Of a DNA stretch of 64,000 nucleotides, positions 53,505 to 63,510 are shown piece after piece. The position numbers were made by a program, and so were the translations under genes. Position 1 is the stretch's first letter. Each line of letters starts with the position of its first letter. This DNA is from an uncultured Pelagibacteraceae bacterium (lineage in GTDB: Bacteria; Pseudomonadota; Alphaproteobacteria; Pelagibacterales; Pelagibacteraceae). The stretch spans positions 1 to 64,000 of the forward strand of contig CACJTN010000003.1 in NCBI GenBank assembly GCA_902596325.1, written 5' to 3'. The notes below the pieces were generated by a model. That model was not told the DNA's origin. It worked only from the letters and a program-made list of their open reading frames with translations, and did not search any database.

Positions 53505-54055
53505 TGTTCAATAAAAAAGAATATCAAGATAAAATGAATAAAACTTTTGATAAGTTTTTAAAAGATTTAGGAACATTAAGCACAGGTAGAGCTAATTCAA
53601 ATATGTTGGATTTAATAAGTGTAGATGTGTATGGGCAAAAAATGCCCATTAATCAACTTGCTAGCATAACAACACCTGAGCCTAGAGTAATTAATATTCA
53701 AGTTTGGGATAATAGTAATGTTACATTGATTGATTCAGCTATTCAAAAATCTAATTTGGGCTTAAATCCACAAATAGATGGACAAATGATAAGACTTCCA
53801 ATTCCAAGTCTAAGCGAGGAGAGAAGGAATGAAATTAAAAAAATGACTAAATCAATGGGAGAACAATGCAAAATATCTATTAGAAATATTAGACGTGAAG
53901 CAAATGAGGAATTAAAAAAACTTCTCAAAGCTAAAGAAATTGCAGAAGATGAAGAAAAAAAAGAAGAAAAAAATATTCAAAATATCACTGACGATAGTAT
54001 AAAAAAAATTGATGATAAAGTAAGTCTTAAAGAAAAAGAAATCATGACAATATGA
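53504..54055 (+). CDS. frr: Ribosome recycling factor
   Basis: LSTGRANSNMLDLISVDVYGQKMPINQLASITTPEPR, LRIPIPSLSEERR-type motif. Confidence 0.97.
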   Translation: MFNKKEYQDKMNKTFDKFLKDLGTLSTGRANSNMLDLISVDVYGQKMPINQLASITTPEPRVINIQVWDNSNVTLIDSAIQKSNLGLNPQIDGQMIRLPIPSLSEERRNEIKKMTKSMGEQCKISIRNIRREANEELKKLLKAKEIAEDEEKKEEKNIQNITDDSIKKIDDKVSLKEKEIMTI

Positions 54056-54729
54056 ATCCAATTAAACATGTAGCCATCATTATGGATGGAAATGGACGTT
54101 GGGGCTTAAAACATAACAAATCAAGAAACCATGGTCATAGAGCCGGTTTAAAAACAGTAGAAAAAATAATTAAAATTTCTTTAAAAAAGAAAATTCCATA
54201 TTTAACATTATTTGCTTTTTCTACTGAAAATTGGAGAAGACCAAAAAAAGAAATTAATTTTTTACTGAAACTGTTAGAAAATTTTTTACAAACTAAATTA
54301 AATCAACTGATTGAACAAAAAATAAAATTAAAAATAATTGGTAATAAAAATAAATTTCCTAAAAGGATTAAAAAAATTATAAATTATTCCGAAAATAAAA
54401 CAAAAAAAAATAAAAAATTACATATAAATTTAGCAATAAATTATGGGTCAAAAAGTGAGATAGTTGAGTCAATAAAAAAAATAATAAAAAAAAAACAAAA
54501 CGTCAGTGAAAAAAAAATTACATCAAATTTATACACTTCAGATTTACCCAATCCTGATATATTAATAAGGACAGGCAACACAAAAAGACTAAGTAATTTT
54601 TTACTTTGGCAAATTGCATATTCTGAGATTTTTTTTGAAAAAAAACTATGGCCGGATTTTAATGAGAGTGATTATTTAAAAATTTTAAACAAATTTAAGA
54701 TAATAAAAAGAAATTTTGGCAGAATATGA
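54052..54729 (+). CDS. uppS: Isoprenyl transferase (undecaprenyl diphosphate synthase)
   Basis: HVAIIMDGNGRWGLKHNKSRNHGHRAGLKT, LFAFSTENWRRP, PDILIRTGNTKRLSNFLLWQIAYSE. Confidence 0.96.
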   Translation: MNPIKHVAIIMDGNGRWGLKHNKSRNHGHRAGLKTVEKIIKISLKKKIPYLTLFAFSTENWRRPKKEINFLLKLLENFLQTKLNQLIEQKIKLKIIGNKNKFPKRIKKIINYSENKTKKNKKLHINLAINYGSKSEIVESIKKIIKKKQNVSEKKITSNLYTSDLPNPDILIRTGNTKRLSNFLLWQIAYSEIFFEKKLWPDFNESDYLKILNKFKIIKRNFGRI

Positions 54730-55385
54730 AATATAATGAATTTAAAAACAGACTTATTAGTTCTATATTGATGGTACCAGCAATTATTTTTATAGTATTT
54801 CTTGGGTCTTATTACTTTATTTTTTTTTTATACTTATGCTTTGCTATTTCTGTTTATGAATGGATAAAAATGTCTAATTCCAAAGCGTATCTTGTGCCAG
54901 GTGTATTACTTCTAATGTTATCATTTTATTCAGCTTATAAAGTAAGATATACAAGTTACAATGAATTTGATGGAGCTTCTTTATTTTTATTTGTTTTATT
55001 TATTTGTGTATTAACAGACCTTGGGGGATACTTTTTCGGTAAAATATTAAAAGGTCCAAAATTAACTAAAATTAGCCCAAAAAAAACAATCTCTGGTTTT
55101 GCAGGAGGTTTTTTATTACCATTATTAATATTTTATGTATTAACTAAAGTTGAATTTTTAACATTTAACAATCAAAATTTAATTGAAAACTTTTTATCAT
55201 TAATATTTTTTATAATAACTATATCTTTTATTTCACAGATTGGAGATATAACAGTATCTTATTTTAAAAGAGTTTCTGGTATTAAAAATTCAGGAAATAT
55301 TATACCAGGCCACGGAGGCATCTTAGATAGAATAGATGGTATGATTTTTGTATTTTTAATTTCCTATTTTTTGTATTTTAAATAA
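54726..55385 (+). CDS. cdsA: Phosphatidate cytidylyltransferase
   Basis: DLGGYFFGKILKGPKLTKISPKKTISGFAGG, SYFKRVSGIKNSGNIIPGHGGILDRIDGMI. Confidence 0.95.
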   Translation: MKYNEFKNRLISSILMVPAIIFIVFLGSYYFIFFLYLCFAISVYEWIKMSNSKAYLVPGVLLLMLSFYSAYKVRYTSYNEFDGASLFLFVLFICVLTDLGGYFFGKILKGPKLTKISPKKTISGFAGGFLLPLLIFYVLTKVEFLTFNNQNLIENFLSLIFFIITISFISQIGDITVSYFKRVSGIKNSGNIIPGHGGILDRIDGMIFVFLISYFLYFK

Positions 55386-55392
55386 TATAACT

Positions 55393-56559
55393 ATGAAAAA
55401 AAAAATTGCAATTTTGGGTTCAACTGGATCTATAGGTAAAATTACTCTAAGTATCATAAAACAAAATAAAAATAATTTTGAAATAAAATTACTTTCAACT
55501 AATAAAAATATTAAAGTGTTAATGAGGCAGGCTAGAAATTTTAATGTAAAAAATTTAATTGTTACATCAAAAAAATATTATCAGATATTAAAAAAAAAAA
55601 ATCGTAACAAAAACGTAAAAATTTATAACAATTTTTCGTCATTCAATAAAATATTTAATTCTAAAATTGATTATGTGATGTCCTCCATTACTGGTATTGC
55701 AGGCTTAGAGCCAACACTTAAAATTATAAAACATACTAAATCTATTGGTATAGCAAATAAAGAAACAATAATTTGCGGATGGAACTTGATTAAAAAAAAA
55801 TTAGAAAATAGCAATACCTCTTTTGTTCCTATAGATTCTGAACATTTTTCAATATATTCACTGAATAATGGTTTTGATACATCGCAAATAGAAAAAATTT
55901 TCATAACAGCATCTGGTGGTCCATTTTTAAAATTAACAAAAAAAAAATTAAATATGGTTAATCCATCCAAAGCTGTACAGCATCCAAATTGGAAAATGGG
56001 AAAAAAAATTTCAGTAGACTCTGCCACTTTAATGAATAAAGTATTTGAGATAATTGAAGCGCAGAGAATATTTAATTTAAAAAAGAAATTTTTTGAAATA
56101 CTAATTCATCCAAAGTCATATTTGCATTCGATAATTAAATATAAAAATGGTACATCCAAACTATTGATACATGATACAACAATGAAAATTCCTATATTTA
56201 ATTATATTTGTGGGGATTCTAAAGGTAAATTGAATACCGATAAAATTAATTTTAACGTATTAAATAATCTAGAATTAACTAAACCAATTAAAAAACAATT
56301 TCCACTTTTGAAAATACTAAGTAAAATTCCTGAAAATATATCTTTATTTGAAACTGTCTTAATCTCAGCAAATGACGAGTTAGTTGAAAATTTTCTTAAT
56401 GGCAATATCAAATTTAACCAAATACAAAAAAAGCTCATCAAAATTATAAACCTTAAGGAGTTTAAAAATTTTAAATATAAAAAACCTAAAAACTTGGATC
56501 AAATAATTAAATTAAACAAATATGTAAGATTGAAAACGCTCAATCAATGTATAGTATAG
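55393..56559 (+). CDS. dxr: 1-deoxy-D-xylulose 5-phosphate reductoisomerase
   Basis: AILGSTGSIGKITLSII, IANKETIICGWNLI, PIDSEHFSIYS, HPNWKMGKKISVDSATLMNKVFEIIEAQ. Confidence 0.97.
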   Translation: MKKKIAILGSTGSIGKITLSIIKQNKNNFEIKLLSTNKNIKVLMRQARNFNVKNLIVTSKKYYQILKKKNRNKNVKIYNNFSSFNKIFNSKIDYVMSSITGIAGLEPTLKIIKHTKSIGIANKETIICGWNLIKKKLENSNTSFVPIDSEHFSIYSLNNGFDTSQIEKIFITASGGPFLKLTKKKLNMVNPSKAVQHPNWKMGKKISVDSATLMNKVFEIIEAQRIFNLKKKFFEILIHPKSYLHSIIKYKNGTSKLLIHDTTMKIPIFNYICGDSKGKLNTDKINFNVLNNLELTKPIKKQFPLLKILSKIPENISLFETVLISANDELVENFLNGNIKFNQIQKKLIKIINLKEFKNFKYKKPKNLDQIIKLNKYVRLKTLNQCIV

Positions 56560-56565
56560 AATATA

Positions 56566-58791
56566 ATGCGATTATTTATATTTATTTTTTTTATTGTTGT
56601 TATTTCATTTAAAGCTAACTCGGAAATAATCAACAAAATTGAAATTGAAGGTAATAATAGAATTTCTAATTCAAATGTTATTCTATTTGGTGAGATTAAT
56701 TTAAACGAAGATTATGATAATAATAAAATTAATAGAACTTTAAAAAATTTATATGAGACAGATTTTTTTGAAAAAATTAACATTAGTATTAAAAATAATA
56801 TATTGATCATTAAAGTTAAGGAAAATCCAATTATACAATCTATTGAGATAACAGGTGTCAAAAACAAAACAGTTTTAGAGGTACTAAGAGATAATTTAAG
56901 TTTAAAAGAAAAAAATCCATTTGTTGAAAATAAGGTTAGAAGAGATGAGATAAAACTAAAAAATATCTTAAAGATTAATGGATATTATTTTTCAAAAATT
57001 AAATCAAAAATAAAAAATAATTTAAACAATACTGTAGATTTAAAATATGAAATAAATTTAGGTGAAAAAGCTTATATATCCTCTATAAAATTTATCGGTG
57101 ATAAAAAAATAAAAGATAGGAAACTTAAAAATATTATTGTTTCAGAAGAAAGTAAATTCTGGAAATTTATATCAAAAAAAAAATTTGTTGACTCAAATAG
57201 AATTAAACTAGATGAAAAATTACTAAAAAATTATTATAAGAATAATGGATATTATAATGTAAAAATATATAGTTCATTTGCTCAATTAATAGATAGTAAT
57301 AATTTTGAACTAGTATTCAATATAAGCGCAGGTGAAAAATTCAAGTTTAATAATATAACTTTAGATATTCCAAAAGGCTATTCAAAAGACAATTTTGAAG
57401 AAATATCTAAAACAATGAATAAACTTAAAGGAAAAACCTATTCAATAAATAGAATAGACAAAATATTAAAAGAAATTGACAAAATAGTTATTCAAAAACA
57501 ATTTGAATTTATTAATGCCTCATATTCAGAAACGTTAGGAACCAAAAATATAGACTTAAATATTAAGTTGACAGAGTCTAGAAAAGAATATGTTGAGAAA
57601 ATAAACATTCTTGGAAACTATATTACTAACGAAAGTGTTATTAGAAATGAGATAATCTCTGATGAAGGAGATCCTTATAATGAAATATTATTCAAAAAAT
57701 CTATAAATAAAATCAAATCTAGAAATATTTTTAAGACAGTACAAACTAATATTAAAGATGGTTCATCTGACCAATTAAAAGTTATTGATGTAATAGTTGA
57801 GGAAAAACCCACTGGAGAGATCTCAGCAGGAGCCGGAACTGGAACGAGCGGATCGAGTATCTCTTTTTCAATTGCAGAAAATAATTATTTAGGCAGAGGA
57901 TCGAAAGTAAATTTGAGCGCCACTCTGAGTGATGACTCTGTAGAGGGTAAATTCAGAATATCGGAACCAAACTTTAAAAATTCTGATAAAACTTTAAATA
58001 CCACAATTGAAAGTAGCAGAAATGATCTAATGAGTAAATTTGGTTATGAAACGAATGAAACAGGATTTTCTTTTGGAACTACTTTTGAGCAATATCAAGA
58101 CATTTTTTTTTCACCAGAAATATCAATGTATTACGAGAGTTTAACAACCTCCTCAAAGGCCTCAAGTGCTAAAAAAAAGCAAGAAGGTGATTATTTTGAT
58201 ACGAATTTTTCGTACTCTTTAAACTTAAATAAATTAAATCAAAATTTTCAACCAACTGATGGATATAGAAGCACATTTAGTCAATCATTACCAATCCTAG
58301 CAGATGACAAAAGTATATCGAATGCTTATGAATATGCAAATTATACGAAATTAAGAAATGAAACTGTATTTTCATTTATATTTTTTGCAAAATCTATAAA
58401 CAATTTTGATGATGACGTTAGGATCAGTAAAAGAATTTTTATACCATCAAGAAAACTAAGAGGATTTGCAGCGGGTAAAATTGGGCCGAAAGATAGTGAT
58501 GATTTCATAGGAGGAAATTATGGTTCGGCAATGAACCTTGCAGCAACCTTGCCAAATTTTATGAAAGATCTAGAGAACATAGATTTTAGTTTATTCTTAG
58601 ATACAGCAAATGTGTGGGGTGTTGATTATAATAGCTCGCTAGATAGTAACAAAATAAGATCATCAACAGGTATTGCTGTAGATTGGTTTACACCAATTGG
58701 TCCTTTAAGTTTTTCATTAGCCTCACCAATAACTAAATCATCAACTGACGAAACAGAGACTTTTAGATTTAGAATCGGTACAACTTTTTAA
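56566..58791 (+). CDS. bamA: Outer membrane protein assembly factor BamA
   Basis: 741 aa, POTRA repeats then a beta-barrel; DVIVEEKPTGEISAGAGTGTS; terminal aromatic RFRIGTTF. Confidence 0.95.
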   Translation: MRLFIFIFFIVVISFKANSEIINKIEIEGNNRISNSNVILFGEINLNEDYDNNKINRTLKNLYETDFFEKINISIKNNILIIKVKENPIIQSIEITGVKNKTVLEVLRDNLSLKEKNPFVENKVRRDEIKLKNILKINGYYFSKIKSKIKNNLNNTVDLKYEINLGEKAYISSIKFIGDKKIKDRKLKNIIVSEESKFWKFISKKKFVDSNRIKLDEKLLKNYYKNNGYYNVKIYSSFAQLIDSNNFELVFNISAGEKFKFNNITLDIPKGYSKDNFEEISKTMNKLKGKTYSINRIDKILKEIDKIVIQKQFEFINASYSETLGTKNIDLNIKLTESRKEYVEKINILGNYITNESVIRNEIISDEGDPYNEILFKKSINKIKSRNIFKTVQTNIKDGSSDQLKVIDVIVEEKPTGEISAGAGTGTSGSSISFSIAENNYLGRGSKVNLSATLSDDSVEGKFRISEPNFKNSDKTLNTTIESSRNDLMSKFGYETNETGFSFGTTFEQYQDIFFSPEISMYYESLTTSSKASSAKKKQEGDYFDTNFSYSLNLNKLNQNFQPTDGYRSTFSQSLPILADDKSISNAYEYANYTKLRNETVFSFIFFAKSINNFDDDVRISKRIFIPSRKLRGFAAGKIGPKDSDDFIGGNYGSAMNLAATLPNFMKDLENIDFSLFLDTANVWGVDYNSSLDSNKIRSSTGIAVDWFTPIGPLSFSLASPITKSSTDETETFRFRIGTTF

Positions 58792-59315
58792 TGTCATCAA
58801 ATATTAAATTAATATTTTTTTTAATAATATTTACAAAATTACTAGCTAGTACAGCCCAGAGTCAAATCGTTTATATAAATATGGAAAGACTTTTTAATGA
58901 GTCTAAGGCTGGTATTTCATTAAATAAACAAATTTCTGAAATTAATAATTTAAACGAAAAAAATATTAAAAAATTAGAGTCTGAAATTAAATCTGAAGAC
59001 GAAAATATAAATTCTCAAAAAAATATACTAAATGAAGAAGAATTAAAAAAAAAAATTGCTAAATTAAATAATAAAATAAAAGAATATCAAAATTTGTTAA
59101 AACAAAATAAGGATAATTTAAACAAAAAAAAAATTGAAGGAACTAATGCAATTTTAGAAATTCTAAAACCAATTTTATCAGAATATTCTAAAAAAAACTC
59201 TATTTCCATGGTTTTACAAAAACAAAATGTAGTAATTGGAAAAAAAGAATTAGATATTACCAAAGACATAATACTAATTCTTGATGAAAAGATTAAAAAG
59301 ATTGATATTAATTAA
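58791..59315 (+). CDS. OmpH/Skp family periplasmic chaperone
   Basis: Signal peptide, coiled-coil, located after bamA; IVYINMERLFNESKAG. Confidence 0.8.
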   Translation: MSSNIKLIFFLIIFTKLLASTAQSQIVYINMERLFNESKAGISLNKQISEINNLNEKNIKKLESEIKSEDENINSQKNILNEEELKKKIAKLNNKIKEYQNLLKQNKDNLNKKKIEGTNAILEILKPILSEYSKKNSISMVLQKQNVVIGKKELDITKDIILILDEKIKKIDIN

Positions 59316-59318
59316 ATA

Positions 59319-59768
59319 ATGACAACTAAATTAAATAAAGATCAAATAAGAGAATTATTGCCACATAGGGAACCAATGCTATTAATAGATGAATTGATTA
59401 ATATTAAAAAACTTTATTCAGCTACTGCATTAATGTATGTAAAAAAAGATAGTTTTTTTGTGCAAGGACATTTTCCTAATCAACCAGTAATGCCAGGTGT
59501 TCTCATAGTTGAGGCTTTTGGTCAGGCTGCAGCTGCTCTTACGGCGGCAGGTATAGATAAATCTGAGTATGATAATAAATTAGTTTTTTTAATGAGTGTT
59601 GAAAAGGCCAGATTTAGAAATCCCGTAATACCTGATTGTACCTTGGAGCTCAATATAGAGGCTGTAAGATCTCATGGCAGGGTCTGGAAATACAAAGGCG
59701 AAGCTTTTGTAGAAGGTAAAAAAATGGCCGATGCAATGTGGTCTGCTACTATTGTAGACAGGAAATAA
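59319..59768 (+). CDS. fabZ: 3-hydroxyacyl-ACP dehydratase FabZ
   Basis: LLPHREPMLLIDEL, GHFPNQPVMPGVLIVEAFGQAAAAL. Confidence 0.96.
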   Translation: MTTKLNKDQIRELLPHREPMLLIDELINIKKLYSATALMYVKKDSFFVQGHFPNQPVMPGVLIVEAFGQAAAALTAAGIDKSEYDNKLVFLMSVEKARFRNPVIPDCTLELNIEAVRSHGRVWKYKGEAFVEGKKMADAMWSATIVDRK

Positions 59769-59818
59769 TCAGCAATAAATCTTGATAAGCATTTAAAATA
59801 AGTTTTGATATTAAAATA

Positions 59819-60799
59819 ATGATGATCAATCCTTTTTTTGAAAATACAGGACCTCACAATATAAACTACTTAATAAAGTCAATAAAATTAAATACCCAAA
59901 AATTCTTAGATGATGAAATAACAGATATAAAAGATCTTAACTCATCTCAAAAAGGAGAATTGACCTTTTTTCATTCAATTAAATATAAAGATTTTGCCAA
60001 ATTGACTAAAGCTTCATATTGTTTAACAAAAGAAAATTTAAAATCAGTTTTACCAAGTAGTTGTAAACCAATAATTTCAGATAAAGTTCTTCTACATACA
60101 GCACAAATAACTAAAATTTTTTATCCAGAGTCTGTTACCGATGATTATGACAATTCTGCTGAAGATATTCAACTAACAGAATATAAAGACAAAGTGGAAA
60201 ACGGCAAAAATGTATTAATTGGTAAAAATGTTAAAATTGGTAATAATTGTAAAATAGGACATAATTCTATAATAGAGAAAAATGTATTTATAGGAGATAA
60301 TTGCGTCATAGGGTCAAACGTAATAATCAGAAATTCTCTAATTAAAAATCATGTACATATCTTGGATGGATGTGTGATTGGTAAAAAAGGTTTTGGTTTT
60401 TTTCCAGATAAAAGCTCTAATATTAGGTATCCACAAGTAGGAATAGTAATTATAAATGATCACGCAGAAATAGGCTGTGGATCAACTATTGATAGAGGAT
60501 CCTTATCAAATACAGTTATAGGAAAAAATACATTTTTAGATAATCAAATTCACGTAGCTCATAATGTTAAGATAGGTGATAATTGTATCATAGCGGGACA
60601 AGTTGGTTTTGCTGGTAGCACAACTATAGGTAATAATGTTATGATTGGTGGACAGGCTGGAATATCCGGTCATCTTAAAATTGGTGATAATGTTCAAATT
60701 GGAGGTGGTAGCGGTGTAATTAAAAATATTCCAAGTAATTCAAAAGTAATGGGTTATCCTGCTAAAGATTTAAAAAATTTTATAAAAGATAATAAATGA
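59819..60799 (+). CDS. lpxD: UDP-3-O-acylglucosamine N-acyltransferase
   Basis: Left-handed beta-helix hexapeptides; HILDGCVIGKKGFGFFPD, GCGSTIDRGSLSNTVIG, DNQIHVAHNVKIGDNCIIAGQVGFAGST. Confidence 0.95.
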   Translation: MMINPFFENTGPHNINYLIKSIKLNTQKFLDDEITDIKDLNSSQKGELTFFHSIKYKDFAKLTKASYCLTKENLKSVLPSSCKPIISDKVLLHTAQITKIFYPESVTDDYDNSAEDIQLTEYKDKVENGKNVLIGKNVKIGNNCKIGHNSIIEKNVFIGDNCVIGSNVIIRNSLIKNHVHILDGCVIGKKGFGFFPDKSSNIRYPQVGIVIINDHAEIGCGSTIDRGSLSNTVIGKNTFLDNQIHVAHNVKIGDNCIIAGQVGFAGSTTIGNNVMIGGQAGISGHLKIGDNVQIGGGSGVIKNIPSNSKVMGYPAKDLKNFIKDNK

Positions 60800-61581
60800 T
60801 AGATAAAACTGCAGTTGTAGATAAAAGGGCTAAAATTCATTCAAGTGTAAAAATTGGTCCATTCACTGTTATTGGGCCAGATGTTGAAATAGATGAAAAT
60901 GTTATAGTTCATTCTCATGTGAATATTTCTGGCAAAACCAAAATAGGAAAAGGAAATGTTTTTTTTCCGTTTAGTTCTATTGGTAATGATCCACAGGATT
61001 TAAAATACAATGGTGAAAGAACATCATTGGAAATTGGTGATAACAACAAATTTAGGGAATATGTTACGGTTAATCCAGGTACTGTTGGTGGAGGAGGTTT
61101 AACAAAAATAGGTAATAATTGTCTTTTTATGATTTCTTCACATGTGGCACACGACTGCAATCTTGGAGATAACGTTATTATAGCGAACAATGTACCTCTT
61201 GGAGGTCATGTAACTATTGAGAATAATGTAGTTATTGGTGGTAATTCTGCAGTCCAACAATTTACAAGAATAGGTCAAATGGCAATGATCGGTGGAATGA
61301 CAGGTGTTTTACATGATGTAATTCCATATGGTTTATCCGTTGGTAATAGAAATTATCTTCAAGGATTAAACTTAATTGGTCTTAGAAGAGCAAATTTTGA
61401 AAATAAAGATATTTTAGGTCTGTCTGAAGCTTATAAAGAAATATTTGCAACCAAAAATCTTACAGAAAATCTAAATAAACTTAATGGAGCATTTAAAGAA
61501 AATCCATTAGTGAAAAATGTAATAGAATTCATAAATAAAGATAAAAAAAGATCTATTTGTACACCTTTTTCAAAGGAGTAG
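60796..61581 (+). CDS. lpxA: UDP-N-acetylglucosamine O-acyltransferase
   Basis: Hexapeptide repeats; FPFSSIGNDPQDLKYNGERTSLEIGDNNKFREYVTVNPGT, HVAHDCNLGDNVIIANN. Confidence 0.97.
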   Translation: MIDKTAVVDKRAKIHSSVKIGPFTVIGPDVEIDENVIVHSHVNISGKTKIGKGNVFFPFSSIGNDPQDLKYNGERTSLEIGDNNKFREYVTVNPGTVGGGGLTKIGNNCLFMISSHVAHDCNLGDNVIIANNVPLGGHVTIENNVVIGGNSAVQQFTRIGQMAMIGGMTGVLHDVIPYGLSVGNRNYLQGLNLIGLRRANFENKDILGLSEAYKEIFATKNLTENLNKLNGAFKENPLVKNVIEFINKDKKRSICTPFSKE

Positions 61582-61582
61582 T

Positions 61583-62377
61583 ATGATTGGCTTGATATTT
61601 GGAGAAACGAGTTTCCCACTTGAAATACTTAGTAAAATTAAGAGAAAAAAAGAAAAATATTTAATTATTGATCTAACTAAAAATAAAAAATTTAAAAAAG
61701 ACAAAAAATCATATCCTGTTTCAATTGGACAATTTGGAAAGATAATTAATATCCTTAAAACCAATAATTGTAATAAAGTTTTATTTGCTGGAAAGGTGTC
61801 TAAACCAAATTTTTCTAAACTAAAATTAGATTTAAAAGGAATGTATTTTATACCAAGGATAATTAAAGCATCAAAAGTTGGTGATGCCGCAATATTGAAA
61901 GAAATAATTAAAATATTAAAGGAACAAAAAATTAAAACAGTTAACTCACTTTTTTTTAATCCTGAATTGGCTTTAAAAAAGGGAAATTACACTAAAATAA
62001 TACCAAGTAGTGATGATAAAAAAGATATTAATAAGGCTATTCAAACATTAGATAAATTAGGAAAATATAATTTTAGTCAAGGAACTGTAGTTAGGGACAA
62101 TAAGGTAATAGCTATTGAAAAAAAAGGCGGAACTGAACAAATGCTCATAAAGTGTAAATCTAAAAATAACAAGAAGGGCGGTGTTTTAGTAAAATTTCCT
62201 AAGAAAAAACAAGATTTGAGAATAGATTTACCAACGGTAGGATTAAAAACTTTTAAATTAAGTAAGACAGCCGGTCTTAAAGGAATAGTATTAAAAAATA
62301 AACAACATATATTTTTAGAAAAAATTGCATGTATTAACTTCGCTAATAAAAATAAAATGTTTATTAATATAAAATGA
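61583..62377 (+). CDS. lpxI: UDP-2,3-diacylglucosamine pyrophosphatase LpxI
   Basis: DUF1009/LpxI type; GDAAILKEIIKILKE, EKKGGTEQMLIKC, DLPTVGLKTFKLSKTAGLKGIVL. Lies between lpxA and lpxB. Confidence 0.93.
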   Translation: MIGLIFGETSFPLEILSKIKRKKEKYLIIDLTKNKKFKKDKKSYPVSIGQFGKIINILKTNNCNKVLFAGKVSKPNFSKLKLDLKGMYFIPRIIKASKVGDAAILKEIIKILKEQKIKTVNSLFFNPELALKKGNYTKIIPSSDDKKDINKAIQTLDKLGKYNFSQGTVVRDNKVIAIEKKGGTEQMLIKCKSKNNKKGGVLVKFPKKKQDLRIDLPTVGLKTFKLSKTAGLKGIVLKNKQHIFLEKIACINFANKNKMFINIK

Positions 62378-63507
62378 AGAAAATTTTTATTTTAACTGGT
62401 GAACCATCAGGAGATAAATTAGCCTCCGAGGTTATAAAGCAAATAAAATTAAAAGAAAATAATATACAATATTTATGCCTTGGTGGTGAAAATCTTAAAT
62501 CGCTTAATATAGAGAGTATATCTGATCTCAAAGATATAACATATATCGGGATTACGAGTGTGTTGCTTAACATATTTAAAATAAAAAAAATAATAAATGA
62601 AACTGTAAAAAAAATAGTTGAGTTTAAGCCAGATATTCTTTTTTCTGTAGATAGTCCAGATTTCTCCCTAAGAGTTGCAGAAAAGGTAAAACAACAAAAT
62701 CCAAATATTAAAACAATTCACTATGTATCACCTCAAATTTGGGTGTGGAGAAAAGATAGAATAAAAAAATATAAAAATTTTATAGATCATATGTTACTTC
62801 TCTTTAAATTTGAAAAAAAATATTATGACGAGGAAAATATGAATAGTACTTTTGTTGGACATCCATTATTAGAGTTGAAGTCAAATAAAGTGGATATATC
62901 GAATATATTACCAAAAGATAAAAAAATTATATCTATATTTCCTGGGAGTAGAATTTCAGAAATTGATTTATTATTACCAATATTGGTAGATTTTATGAAA
63001 TTAATGAATAAAAAATATAATAATTTTTACTTTGTAATTCATTCAACGGAGTTAATGCGTAATATAATATTGGAAAAACTTTCTAATTTTAAAGATGACA
63101 ATTACCAAATAGTAACAAACCCAAATATTAAAGAAGATATAATTAAGCATTCTTTTTTTGCAGTATCGAAATCTGGTACAGTATCTTTAGAGATAAGTAA
63201 ATATGAAGTACCCTCAATTATTATTTATAAGATGAACCCAATTAATTTCTTTTTTATCAAAAGAATGGTTAAAACAAAATTTGCAAACATTATAAATATT
63301 ATAAATCAAAAAGAAATTATTCCTGAATTATTGCAAAGCGAGTGCAATTCAAAAGAGATATTTAACTCAGTAAATTATTTTATTCAAAAACCAGAAATGA
63401 TAAAAAAACAACAAAAGCTAGTAAAAAAAACTGTAAAATCAATGCAAAATGATGAATTGTCATCTTTAAATGCTGCCAATATTGTACTTAATTATATAAA
63501 AAATTAA
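62374..63507 (+). CDS. lpxB: Lipid-A-disaccharide synthase
   Basis: LTGEPSGDKLASEVI, HYVSPQIWVWRKDRIKKY, FVGHPLLE, FPGSRISEI, KSGTVSLEI. Confidence 0.96.
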   Translation: MKKIFILTGEPSGDKLASEVIKQIKLKENNIQYLCLGGENLKSLNIESISDLKDITYIGITSVLLNIFKIKKIINETVKKIVEFKPDILFSVDSPDFSLRVAEKVKQQNPNIKTIHYVSPQIWVWRKDRIKKYKNFIDHMLLLFKFEKKYYDEENMNSTFVGHPLLELKSNKVDISNILPKDKKIISIFPGSRISEIDLLLPILVDFMKLMNKKYNNFYFVIHSTELMRNIILEKLSNFKDDNYQIVTNPNIKEDIIKHSFFAVSKSGTVSLEISKYEVPSIIIYKMNPINFFFIKRMVKTKFANIINIINQKEIIPELLQSECNSKEIFNSVNYFIQKPEMIKKQQKLVKKTVKSMQNDELSSLNAANIVLNYIKN

Positions 63508-63510
63508 GCT

